Part shown: positions 32,764-42,145 of the stretch, piece after piece
Layout: each line of letters starts with the position of its first letter
Numbering within the stretch: the stretch's first letter is position 1
From: Allodiplogaster sudhausi
Taxonomy: Eukaryota; Nematoda; Chromadorea; Rhabditida; Diplogasteridae
DNA length: 64,000 nt
NCBI GenBank assembly: GCA_945643635.1
Contig: CALZFC010000251.1
Span: 1,523,001 to 1,587,000 of the forward strand
Direction: 5' to 3'
Position numbers and translations under genes: made by a program
Notes under the pieces: generated by a model
Databases searched by the model: none
What the model was told of the DNA's origin: nothing
What the model saw: the letters and a program-made list of their open reading frames with translations, nothing else

Positions 32764-33809
32764 GAAGAAATAGGCTGCAGCGCGTCCGCCGCCTCCTCTT
32801 CCTCTGTAGCCACCTCTGTCTCCTCTGGTGCCTCGGCCTCCTCTGGCTCCCCTTCCTCTGCGATTTCCTCTGTCTGCGTTGAAGTTGTTGCCGTAGTTGT
32901 GGTTGTAGCCGTTGTAGCCGAATCCATTGTTGCTGTAGTTGTTGTTGCCATAGTTGGTGTTGCCGTAGCCGTTGCGAGAGTAGTTACCACGGAATGGCTC
33001 CTCGGGCGACCTCGGAATCCGCGGGGTGAGGTGCTTCGATGATGAGAGGAGCTTCTGAAGTTTCTGTCTCGGCTATGGCTTCGGCGGCGATCGTCGCGTT
33101 GGACGTGGATGTTGGACACTGCCTGGGTGAGGCGTTCAATAGAGTCCAGCATCTGGGACTCTCCAGTGTCGGCAAAGTTGACCGACTTCACTTCACGCCG
33201 ACGATTCGCCTTGCCAAGAATGGCTTCGAGGTGCTTTGCCTTGTTGACGGCGTTCTTGTATGTTCCAGGCATTGTCTTCTCGACTTCGAGCTGGAGAGGG
33301 TCCTTGAGACCAGCCAGGAACAGTTTGAGCATCCGATCGTCTCGCTTCGCCTTGTCTGGGATGGCTCTGCGAGCGAGTGCTTCGAGCCGGTTGGCGAAAC
33401 AGGCGACAGATTCGTGTGTCTGTCAGTATGCCTCGAGTTCGGCTTCGATCGCCAGAAGGTCTGCTGCGCTTCCTCCGAGCTCGGCCTTCAGAACCATGAC
33501 GAATTCTTCCCAGTTGTTATCGCTTGTTCGCAACTCATCCGAGATGTTCTGCGCCTTGGCTCGCTCTTCTCCTCTAAAGGCTGAGAGCGCCACGAACTTG
33601 GCGATGGCGATGGAAGGCAACAGAGCTTGAAGGTGGTCCGCGAGTCGAAAGTTGAAGTCTCCGAATGTCTCCTTCAGCGGGTTGTACGGCTCCAGCTGTA
33701 GCGCTCGTTGAAGTCGTTGCTCTTCCAACATGGATTGCTGGATACCAATGAACTGCTCCATGTTGGCCGATGAGGAGGGTCGGCGATGAAGCCGGCCTTC
33801 TCTTGACAA
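32764..33809 (-). pseudogene. gag: Gag, minus copy, with a stop and a frameshift
   Basis: Capsid polyprotein of the Ty3-type element, beginning MSREGRLHRRPSSSAN at 33809. The capsid part runs through FRGEERAKAQ and ends at TGA (33423-33425), where the plus-strand copy has CGA. The frame resumes with KLFLAGLKDP and the RxRSxSRDR-rich region. It then shifts near 33000 because one C is missing relative to the plus copy, so the N/G/Y-rich and RGG segments lie in another frame. Both lesions are single-base changes relative to the sister arm, implying that Gag was originally continuous with the glycoprotein-like module. Confidence 0.75.
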
Positions 33810-34009
33810 AAGGGACGCGGGTGAGGCAGACTAACAATATTAACAATTATATGAATGAGTGAGATGGAATGAATAATAAAAAAAATTAAAACTGTTTTCT
33901 GGCAATTTCTGCTAGGGATATCTTGAAAATATTGGATTGTTCTCCGTGTATAAAAAGACAGGGAGGTTGGAAAAAGGAAAACAAGAAACAAACTTTTAAA
34001 TGTTAAATG

Positions 34010-34490
34010 AAATTAATGATAGTTGGAAAAGTATTCCGTGTGTAATATATGAACCAATGAAAAATTAAAAAAATTTAAAAATAAACTGAAAGGGAAAATT
34101 TGATTCAAAAAATTATAAGACGAAAACTGGCAATGGACTTAGTAAGTTGGCCAGAATATAAGAATTTTTCCACCGACTATATAATTTAATATAATAAGCA
34201 CGGATTAAAATGCTATTTAATGAAAATTAGAATATTATTTGTTAATGGATTTGTAGAGTTGCGGTGGCAGGTTGGGTGCAATGAAGAACAGGAAGCTGCG
34301 TGCGGGTGGTTGCTGCGCTTGCTCGAGGTCAGAATGACCGGGTGGGGCAGAGGGTGGGTGGGGCCTAATAATGAGAGATATGGAGAGAGAAAGAAAGAAA
34401 GGAAGATCTAGCTAGGTGGAGATTGTTGACGATTTTCCCTGCCAGCTGAACTGGCTGGTATGCAAATGTTGTGTGCGCCGTCTAATCTGA
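34010..34490 (-). repeat. Partial LTR, minus orientation
   Basis: Reverse complement of about 34764-35245. It lacks the first ~270 bp of the LTR (the portion seen at 34492-34763) and abuts the plus-oriented LTR directly at 34490. Together they form a large inverted repeat with a 273-bp spacer. Confidence 0.75.
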
Positions 34491-34491
34491 C

Positions 34492-35249
34492 ATTCTCTCT
34501 CTCTATCTCTACGCCGCTTGCCTTGATTAATTGCCTATGGCCGAGAGTACCCGGTCGCAGCCGATCGAATCTCTCATTTGACTATCAGCCACCAGGCATT
34601 AGAGGCACACAGAGTAAACAACAGAGAGCCACATTTTCTCTCTTTCTCTATCTAACTTACTCTATCTCATATGTATCTTATATCTTTCTCGTCTCATTTA
34701 CTCTCGCTGCTGCCCACTGCCTCCAACTAGGTCAAGATTGATGATATTAGGCTCAGTGCGCCTGTCAGATTAGACGGCGCACACAACATTTGCATACCAG
34801 CCAGTTCAGCTGGCAGGGAAAATCGTCAACAATCTCCACCTAGCTAGATCTTCCTTTCTTTCTTTCTCTCTCCATATCTCTCATTATTAGGCCCCACCCA
34901 CCCTCTGCCCCACCCGGTCATTCTGACCTCGAGCAAGCGCAGCAACCACCCGCACGCAGCTTCCTGTTCTTCATTGCACCCAACCTGCCACCGCAACTCT
35001 ACAAATCCATTAACAAATAATATTCTAATTTTCATTAAATAGCATTTTAATCCGTGCTTATTATATTAAATTATATAGTCGGTGGAAAAATTCTTATATT
35101 CTGGCCAACTTACTAAGTCCATTGCCAGTTTTCGTCTTATAATTTTTTGAATCAAATTTTCCCTTTCAGTTTATTTTTAAATTTTTTTAATTTTTCATTG
35201 GTTCATATATTACACACGGAATACTTTTCCAACTATCATTAATTTTTTT
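34492..35249 (+). repeat. 3' LTR of the composite element
   Basis: About 758 bp. Its first 650 bp match 24439-25092. It starts with a CT run and ends in TTAATTTTTTT before GTAC. The short frames in it repeat in all three LTR copies and are not regarded as genes. Confidence 0.7.
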
Positions 35250-35788
35250 GTACACTCCCTCTAATAGAACCCCCCCCCCCAATAGTGCCCCCCTCTAATT
35301 AATCTAATACCTCGGCCCGAGATGAACCTCGAATGGTTTCTGGACGCTCTTTCCAAGGAACTAATTGGAAATTCATTCAAAATCTACAGTAAAACGAATA
35401 TTCCGGTGATGATTTTATTGAATTAGAGCTGTAAATCTCATTTGTTAAGAAAAAATTGTTGCTTACAATCTAGGCCAATAACATTGAAAATAGTACCCTC
35501 CCTCTAATAGAACCACCCCCCCCCCTCTAATAGTGCCCCCTCTCGCAAGGGGATTGAAAAATAGTGCCCCGGGGACACTAATAGAGAAAATACGGTATTA
35601 TGCGTTTAAAGGAGGTCTAAGGCGTATATTTCTCTTTATTTGGTCAGGTTGAGCAAGAGACTTCGATTGCAAGTGTCCCGAATTTTAAAACCGACTGCCC
35701 TGAGGAAAATAAAAGTATTTTCTACTTTGAATGCGTGAATATTAAAAAAAAACAAATACAAAAAAGAGCCACACCGTTTGTTTGCGAC
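35250..35788. repeat. Degenerate CCCTCTAATAG repeat region
   Basis: Two copies of a C-rich block (35256-35300 and 35495-35595) with CCTCTAATAGAACC and AATAGTGCCCC motifs, the second ending CTAATAGAGAAAATACGG. Similar blocks occur at 6915-7000 and in the tandem repeat at 43.9-44.9 kb. Probably the end sequences of a short DNA transposon family. No gene. Confidence 0.5.
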
Positions 35789-36130
35789 CAGATGTGCAAA
35801 GTGGCCGGCAGGCCCAACTTTTCAGATTCCACTTGCCCGGCCGTGCCAGGCCAAAAAAAAAGTTTGGGCCCTATAAGCACACGATCAGAGTCGTGCAGTC
35901 AGAACGACCTGTGGCATTGTAAAGTGCAAAACTTTCTTTATTTGTTAATTTTCTATATAAAAACTCTTTCTCCTGTACATTAAAATGAATGTTCGTAGCA
36001 CGAGCATGAAAAATTCTGTATTTCAAAGCACATTGTAACTCGTCTGTCTTTTTTTCTAAGAATTTTTGGGCTAAAGCGAACCCCGGTCTGGCCCGCCCAA
36101 AATTTTTGGGTCCGTTAGCACCTTTGTGTC
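35789..36130. mobile_element. hAT-like MITE, copy 1 of a pair
   Basis: Begins CAGATGTGCAAAGTGGCC and ends with a matching inverted end near 36130. GC-rich GGCC-containing flanks surround an AT-rich core. The core (about 35930-36050) is homologous to the reverse complement of 42605-42720, sharing CATTAAAATGAATGTTCGTAG-like sequence and CAAAGCACATTGTAACTC-like sequence. So the same family is present in opposite orientation at 42497-42915. No coding capacity. Confidence 0.6.
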
Positions 36131-36636
36131 CGACAGGTCCATTGCTCTCCTGAACTTGAAACGCATGCATATCGTGCGCGCAACCAACATTGGGTTTTGC
36201 TTAACACGCCGGCTCCCACGCCTGTTGTGCAACAACCACAATTTTATATGGAGAGAAGCGAGGAGCAGTAGCATAATTTATGTATGTGGATTGTCTACAC
36301 CGTACTTTTCACCAATCTGTCAGGGACTTCGTGGTGGGAGTTTTTTCCCTTATGGTCCCCTTTATGAGCATATTACGTGGAAGACGCTACCATCCAGTGG
36401 GACCACGATATGTTCACATTGAAATTGCACGAAATTGGGGATAATAAAAAAAAATGAAAATAGAATAAGAGCTTTATCAGGGAGAGTTCCTATCGACTTC
36501 TCTGTAGCCTTCGAGGCATTTAATTGGTCGGCTCGCGTTTTCAGTTGAGATAGAAAGGATCGAGTCAGCGCAGTGGTCGGCCTGCATTTCCTTTTACGAT
36601 GGAAATTATGAAATATTTAGATAAAATTTTCGTCCT
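36131..36636. other. Intergenic, no gene seen
   Basis: Short region between the MITE and the Harbinger element. Mixed composition, no supported exon. Confidence 0.35.
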
Positions 36637-36639
36637 CAG

Positions 36640-36697
36640 CCGCCGTAGTAAAGTGTCGCTTTTTGAGGGGTAATCCTCAGGATGTTACCCATGAGGA
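36640..36697 (+). repeat. Left terminal inverted repeat of the Harbinger element
   Basis: Starts CCGCCGTAGTAAAGTGTCGC. Includes the palindrome-like TTACCCATGAGGATAA, repeated as TTACCCTCATGGGTAA at about 36760-36775. Confidence 0.85.
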
Positions 36698-36867
36698 TAA
36701 TCTATCTGAATCTCTGGCATGAGCGTGCTCTCTCGTACTGTCTAGCATGCCACCATTCTTTACCCTCATGGGTAATAGCATGGAAAAGGCTGCGGTGTAA
36801 TGTTTGGGTAACGAGGACAGGCCGAGAGAGCATGCAATTCTTGGAGACGCGGTCAACCTCATGTGTA

Positions 36868-36905
36868 AAATGGTTATGCCAATACGCATTGGCATAACCG
36901 TTTTT
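36868..36905. repeat. Perfect hairpin inside the Harbinger element
   Basis: GGTTATGCCAAT and ATTGGCATAACC pair perfectly around a 4-base loop (ACGC), and the flanking A and T runs can extend the stem. Lies about 190 bp upstream of the Myb-like gene start. Confidence 0.7.
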
Positions 36906-37095
36906 ACCTTTCATCGTCCAGCTCCAAATTACGAATATAGTATTTGTGGTAAAAGTAACGGCGTACTGTCCGGAACCATGAAAGATTCACTCTAAATTAG
37001 CATTTGAATTGTGATCGTAATATAATTGCATTATGAGTATGTTAATTGCCGTTTATAGTTAAATCATATGCCTTATTGTTGCAGCAACGGTTTCG

Positions 37096-38968
37096 ATGGA
37101 GGAATCTAAGAAGAAGAAGAAGGAAAGCTTCTCAGCAGAGATGTCCGACTACCTGATTCTCGACATTTTCGAGAACAGGGCTCTCCTCTTTGATGGGAAC
37201 GCAGATCGAGATGCGAACGCCAACCGACGGCGCAATCTGTTCTGGGAACGACTCTGCAACCGCTTTATACTCAAGTTCCGGACGATCACAACGGCGAAGG
37301 CTATCAAGGACCACTTCAAGTATCGCAAGTCTTCCTTAAAGAAGAACATAGCGAAGTGGAATAGGTTAACTTATTCATCAGCATTCTTTTTTCATTTGGT
37401 GTATGCAACAGTGCTCCATTATTTCTGGCTTTTGTTAGATACTTGACGCAAACCGGTGGCGGAGTTGACCGCGAAGCGGAGAAGCTTCGCGGTCCACTGA
37501 CCGAACAGATGGGCCTCTCCGACTACTTGCTGTCAAGGATGTTTGCATCTTCCGAGGGCTTTAACGGTGTCGGGCCGTCATCTCTGGAGACGGGAACGGT
37601 TTGATTTATTGTGTTTTAAACTACATGGAATGCACTATGAACTTTCATGCTCCAGTAATTATGCATTAAGTGTTGTTTATCTCAGAATGCCACTCGGCGT
37701 GCGCGACTCAGTCAAGGAAGCAGCAGTTCGTCGAGTGGCCTTAACAACCAGGTACATTCAGTTTTCAAACCTACTCGAATATACTTTAGCTTCGAGTTGT
37801 TTTTATTTCTAAGTAAAAGTCGAAAATTATCTGCCCATTCGAACTGGAAGGAGCAACGAGGAGTGCAGCGAAGTTTTTTCCTTCAACACAAGAAACGAGG
37901 TTGTTTTGATTAAATTTATAGGTTGAGATATTATTATTGGCGAATGTTTCTGTGCTTCCTGATATGTTTTCTTGTTAGCATAGATCTTCAACAAGATTCA
38001 AGTATGTAATTTCGCATTCTTTAAGGACCAGCGAGATGTAAGTGATGGCGAAGAAGTCCAGGTTTTAAGCAACAAGGTGCGCAAGCGGCCCATCCCTCCC
38101 GCTTATCGATTCAAGGTTTAGACTTCAACCGCATATGCTTTTATTTTATTCATTCAGTTTTGGCATCATAATTACATTCTTTCCTGCGCAGCCCGAACCA
38201 ATCGATGACGACAATGATTTCGTCATCCACAAGCAGAGACCGCCACCTCTTCGCGTCAAGGTTTTATACTTAATTGCATCGCATCCATTACTTATTGCAA
38301 TACAATATGTTCCTTATTGTTAGGAACGAAGTCCGAGCTCGGGTGGCACGTCGTCCATCGAAGATGAATCGGACGACGCGAGTGACTGCAGCCCAAGGAG
38401 AAAGAAGAGGCGCGCCAAGCAGCCTACAGTCACCGAGAAGCGAGTCCTCGCTGAAATGCTGGACATGTACAAGGTACGGTAGTTTACCATTTCCTCGGAT
38501 GTTTTTTTAATTTCGCTTCTTTTTCTTTTTGTTTCTACTCGTCTTTCTTTACTTTCGGATACTATCGCTTCCAGGCGCAAAAAGAGGCCTTCAAGAAGCA
38601 AGCGGAGGCAGCTGAAAAGATGCAGATGATCGCCGATCGTGTGAAGGACGGACTAGAGGCTCAAATAGAGCTCGCACGAGAGATGGCTCATCGTTTGCGC
38701 GGATCTTCTTCTCTTCCTCCGCCTTCCATCGCACACGTTAGCATATTGCTTAATTTGTTTGCAAAGATATCGATTACTCTCAGTAGGTTGAGAAATTTGT
38801 TTAAATATCGTAATTGAGAATGATGTGGAAGTGCTCGAGCATGGTGCAGAGAACGCTTTCCCGTTCGAGGATCCCCTTGACGACCCTTTCCTGTTCGAGA
38901 AGCCGATGCGTGCAGGCAACCATAATGGTGCTCCAAGTTTAGCGTCTACTCGTTCGTTTCAACTTTAG
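37096..38968 (+). CDS. Harbinger Myb/SANT-like DNA-binding protein, multi-exon
   Basis: The accessory protein of PIF/Harbinger transposons. In characterised elements it binds the transposase and the element ends and helps nuclear import. Predicted exons: 37096-37364, 37439-37598, 37686-37751, 38026-38115, 38192-38260, 38324-38473, 38575-38736 and 38819-38968 (TAG), all GT-AG and joining in frame, about 370 residues. The N-terminal 90 residues are a trihelix/SANT-like module (YLILDIFENRALLFDG ... LFWERLCNRF ... AIKDHFKYRKSSLKKNI). The middle is polar, with a basic patch (PRRKKRRAKQP) that may be a nuclear signal, followed by an amphipathic coiled-coil (AQKEAFKKQAEAAEKMQ). A further exon upstream of the ATG is possible, since TTGTTGCAG precedes it. 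A short block at 37979-38003 has splice sites but breaks the frame, so I left it out. Confidence 0.75.
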
Positions 38969-39204
38969 AAACAGTCGAATATTCCTTTTTTTAGCTGTTA
39001 TTTATCCCATTTTAGCTTTCTTTTCCATCTGCTCTTTAGCAGTTTATTTAGCTTAAATAAGGGTATTATATAGTATTCTAAATTATTTGTTCGCATAGAC
39101 TATGAATGTTAAAACTTTCTTTAGTTATTTCGCCCAGGTATTCGTCTTTCTTTACAAACTTTTTGCTTTCTTAAATTTACGAGTTGTTAAGCCGAAGATT
39201 GATT

Positions 39205-39312
39205 GTTACTACTAATTGTTACAATTTTAGATTGTAAGCTACCAATTATGGTGTATGTTTGTTACTAACAATTGTTAAAATTTGAGATTTTATGCTACCA
39301 ATTATGGTGTCT
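39205..39312. repeat. Tandem ~55 bp repeat after the Myb-like gene
   Basis: Two units share TGTTACTA.CAATTGTTA and GCTACCAATTATGGTGT, together about 108 bp, between the two convergent Harbinger genes. Confidence 0.7.
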
Positions 39313-39361
39313 TTTTAACTCTTCAACAATAAATGTTTATTCGAAATCATCATTGCATTCA

Positions 39362-40496
39362 TTAAAGAGCAGCCGTTAGCAGATCGCGGGGGTTTCGAGA
39401 ATGGCCGGGCAGTCGCAGTCCGCGTCGTGGGGGTCCCAAGTGGGAACGACAGTACCCTCTCTCGATACCGTAGTTGTGCAATACAGCGCACGCAAGAGCC
39501 ACTTTCGCCGCCTTCTCCGGAGAGAGACGACACCTCGTGGAGAGAATAGAGAACCTCTTCTTTAGCCAGCCGAAGGTCTGCTCAACTACCACACGTGTCT
39601 TCGCTTGCTTCTTGTTGAAGCGGGCCTGTTGCTGGGTTACGGCCCCTCTTGCATACGGTGTCATCATCCGCTCTCCATTCTGGAACCCACTGTCCCCAAC
39701 CAGTGCGTAGCCAGGGACTCCGCCAAGTGCATCAAGCGCAATCTTGGCCGTCGATTGCGAGAAGATGTAGGAGCCGTGAGACGAGCCTGGGTATCTGGGG
39801 TTAAGATAAAGAAACCTGCCCCTGTGATCCACTATGGCTAGAATATTATGGGCACAGAAGCCTTTTCGGCAGCGGTAGTTTCCCGGGTTCGAAGACGGGG
39901 TGGCAATGGGAACAAGGGTCCCATCAATTGCACCAATCACATTCGGTAGACCGGCGAAGCGGGAAAATCCACGAGCTGTGTGAGCTCGCCAGGCAGCGTC
40001 ATGGACAGGGAAGGACATGAATCGATCGACTACTGCCGGCTCTGTCAGGGCGTCGACCACTCTGGTGATGATATCCGAGATTGCTTTCTGGCTTGTCGCG
40101 AACCGGTCTGCGATGACAGACTGGTCCGTGTTCGTTGACACGCATGCAGCCACCTCGAATATTCTCTCTTCTCTCTATCTCTCTTCTCTCTCTATTCTCT
40201 CTCTCTCACTGTCTCTCCCTCCTCTTACTCTCTCTCTCTCTCTCTCTCTCTCATGAAGAAAAGGGCACAAAGATTACTTGATTCCGCTTCGAGACGGGCC
40301 ATTCAGTCCCATCTTCCTGCACAAGGTGTGCATCACAGATTCGCACAAGATGGTCGATCTCTCGCTTGTGGAACCGAAACTTCATGCGGAAGATAGCTCT
40401 ATTCGTTGTGTGAATGAAGGGGTGAAGGCGGCGATAGTCCATGTTATCACATCTCCGATGGCGATGAAGAAGGAAGGGAGCAGGCATGGCTTTCAC
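39362..40496 (-). CDS. Harbinger DDE transposase
   Basis: RNase H-fold nuclease of the DDE_Tnp_4 type that excises and inserts the element. Two exons: 40496-40278 (MKAMPAPFLLHRHRR ... EWPVSKRNQ) and 40153-39362 (VAACVSTNTDQ ...), joined in phase 0 through a 124-bp intron with GTAATC donor and ATTCGAG acceptor. Catalytic residues are present: Asp in GAIDGTLVP, Asp in VGDSGFQNG and Glu in RVVVEQTFGWLKKRF. A helix-turn-helix-like segment (DRFATSQKAISDII) precedes them. Total about 335 residues, somewhat short for the family but with all core motifs and no lesion. The intron consists almost entirely of a GA repeat. Confidence 0.85.
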
Positions 40497-40589
40497 AATA
40501 GCAGCAATTATGATACAAGACTACAGGGCGTCTTTTCGTTGAGATTACCCTCAGGATAATGTCTGGTGAAGCTAAGCGGTAATGGTTTT

Positions 40590-40648
40590 ACCCTCATGGG
40601 TAACAACCTGAGGATTACCCCTCAAAATGCGACACTTTACTACGGCGG
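40590..40648 (-). repeat. Right terminal inverted repeat of the Harbinger element
   Basis: Complement of the left repeat, with TTACCCTCATGGGTAA at about 40589-40604. A further variant of the same motif lies near 40547-40560. These repeated near-palindromes are good candidates for transposase or Myb-protein binding sites. Confidence 0.85.
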
Positions 40649-40718
40649 CTGAAATAAAAGAGATAAAATTGAAAATTAACATATTGAAATACATATTGAA
40701 AGTAAAAAAAAAACTAAC

Positions 40719-41132
40719 ATGGTGGAGGCCAGTGGCAATTGTGTTCCCAGTTGGATGCTGAGGTGGTAGGATGGTACCCTCAACAGTCGCCTCGCGGCAC
40801 GGCTCTGTGCACAGGCCACAGGCGCCATGCCGGGTTCTCTTGATTACCTGAATAAATAGAGAGAGAGATAAAAATAAAAATAAATAAATAAATAAACGCA
40901 CCTCTATGAACTGCTCGCAAGTTAGAGCAGCTTTCCTTCCTCTTCTTTTCCAAAACCCCCCAGTTCGGTGAAATGTTGTTATATCTATAATTATACATGC
41001 TATTGATAAAAGAAAAAAAAGAAGAGAAAAAACACTTACTTTTGACATACGTATGTAGTCATCATCAATTGTGGCGTTGAGACATGTATGGTCTCATCGT
41101 CGGTCGAAGTCGCATATATGGCGACTGCATAT
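40719..41132 (-). CDS. Unrecognised gene, copy 2, truncated by the Harbinger element
   Basis: Minus-strand exons: 41040-41132 (YAVAIYATSTDDETIHVS ..., acceptor TTATTTCAG, donor GTAAGT), about 40902-40950 (RGRKAALTCEQFIE) and 40719-40847 (acceptor TTTATTCAG, donor GTTAGT). The last exon is homologous to 18948-19020 of copy 1 (shared pattern xSYxLxIQL), and the intron after it matches up to and including the TTTCAG acceptor. The next exon is replaced by the right end of the Harbinger element, so the C-terminus is lost or changed. Family unknown. Confidence 0.5.
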
Positions 41133-41135
41133 CTG

Positions 41136-41740
41136 AAATAAGAGGGAAGGGGGTGATAGCCAGGAAAAAGGAGAAGCAAATGAGGCATGTTGCAGCTAGC
41201 CAGGATGCTTCTCTCAACAACCTCTCTCACCACCTCTAAGTCTCCAAGTTTGCCATCATATGTTCAGCTGCGTAGCTGTTTTTCTCAGCTTCTTCCTCAA
41301 CACATTCTAATTGCTCCATCTCAACAGATTACTCATCTACTCGTTCAACTCTTCCTCTCGTCGTCTCTCGCTCTCACCTAAACGCACTCTCTCTCTCTCT
41401 CTGAACTGTATAGTGCTCTCTAACACAATCAGTAGCTATTTCTTTCATTTCTCTACTAATTGTGCCTCACATTCCTCTAATATCCCTGCTCCACTAACAC
41501 CGCTTGTTTCTTCTTCAACGCCTATGTCTCCCAACCCACAATGATCACTCTTTGAACGCATAGGAGGACAGGCATATGCTGCCCTTCTCCATCCGTGTCT
41601 GCGTCTCAACCCATTCAGATTGATTGTGACAGAGTGGCACACATCTTCGAGTCGTTCGCTTCCCGTTCGCGTGTCAATAAAAGAGGAGGGACCAACAGAT
41701 AATCACCAGAAAAATGTTGCTGCTCCATCAAACTAACATG
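41136..41740. other. No gene supported
   Basis: Short Ser/Leu-rich frames on the plus strand without motifs. A small CT run lies near 41388-41402. Confidence 0.35.
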
Positions 41741-41745
41741 CTCCT

Positions 41746-41931
41746 ATGCCCTCTGGCGCAGGAAAGACAGAGCTGTTAAGAAAGATCATAACAGATACAT
41801 ACAAGGTTTATTATAATGCCCCAAAACATGTTTATTTATGCTACAACGAGTATCAGCCTGGATATGATACATTTGCAAATAAAAAAAAACATGTGACAAT
41901 GTATGAGGGATTACCATCGTTGGACGTGTAA
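41746..41931 (+). pseudogene. P-loop ATPase fragment, Polinton-like or related element
   Basis: A 61-codon open frame starting MPSGAGKTELLRKII, a Walker A motif, followed by VYLCYNEYQPGYDTF and a segment ending YEGLPSLDV. The NEYQP-type second strand and the GLP ending resemble P-loop proteins carried by virus-like DNA elements in invertebrates. The rest of the ATPase is missing, and a TAA lies just upstream of the ATG. Together with the polymerase-like piece at 41990-42142 it looks like debris of one element. Confidence 0.45.
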
Positions 41932-41989
41932 AAAAAAACTTGAAGAAATTTCAACCTTTAGTTGAAAGAAATTTCAGCTTTTAGTTGAA

Positions 41990-42142
41990 GAAACCGGTGC
42001 CTGAGTTGGCGCCGCCGGGGGCACGGTGCTTCGAGTTCGTCTCACACGGGCCGAAATCGTACGCCTTCCGCTTCACGCTTCCTGATGGAGCGGCTTTCCT
42101 CTTAACAGTGAGATCGCACACAAGTTTCATTTTGACCAAATG
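41990..42142 (+). pseudogene. Fragment resembling protein-primed DNA polymerase B
   Basis: A short frame with FEFVSHGPKSYAFRF, close to the FVSGGPKNYAY-type motif near the C-terminal part of protein-primed family B polymerases (Polintons and relatives). The frame ends at TGA about 48 codons in. It has no catalytic motifs. It lies about 60 bp downstream of the ATPase fragment, after an A-rich stretch that contains a short direct repeat (GAAATTTCA ... TTTAGTTGAA). Confidence 0.5.
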
Positions 42143-42145
42143 AAA

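Larger units (their letters stand above)
24439..35249. mobile_element. Composite Ty3/Gypsy-type element: plus-strand LTRs enclosing head-to-head copies
   Basis: Two plus-oriented LTR copies (24439-25092, truncated, and 34492-35249) flank the locus. GTAC stands just outside both (24435-24438 and 35250-35253), a possible 4-bp target duplication. Inside are a plus-strand gag-to-glycoprotein segment (25093-27776) and then a minus-strand segment running from integrase back to gag and a partial LTR (27777-34490). The two overlapping parts form an inverted repeat of about 2.68 kb (25094-27776 with 30776-33457). The arms differ at scattered bases and by an indel, so they are not one molecule read twice. 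LTR ends are not the canonical TG...CA. Confidence 0.75.
36640..40648. mobile_element. PIF/Harbinger DNA transposon, apparently intact
   Basis: About 4.0 kb with terminal inverted repeats of about 57 bp. Both ends read CCGCCGTAGTAAAGTGTCGC inward, then TTTTGAGGGGTAATCCTCAGG and TTACCCATGAGG with two or three mismatches. It carries the two genes expected of the superfamily: a Myb/SANT-like DNA-binding protein on the plus strand and a DDE transposase on the minus strand, converging with about 390 bp between them. No stop or frameshift was found in either predicted gene. The flanking trinucleotides are CAG on the left and CTG on the right, which is not a perfect duplication. Confidence 0.85.

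Noticed and set aside
24439..35249. Assembly foldback or amplification chimera as an explanation for the inverted repeat
   Set aside because: The arms differ by scattered substitutions and an indel and are bounded by unequal deletions. Not fully excluded without spanning reads.
37979..38003. Extra mini-exon in the Harbinger Myb-like gene
   Set aside because: It has plausible splice sites but its length breaks the downstream frame; skipping it keeps all exons in phase.
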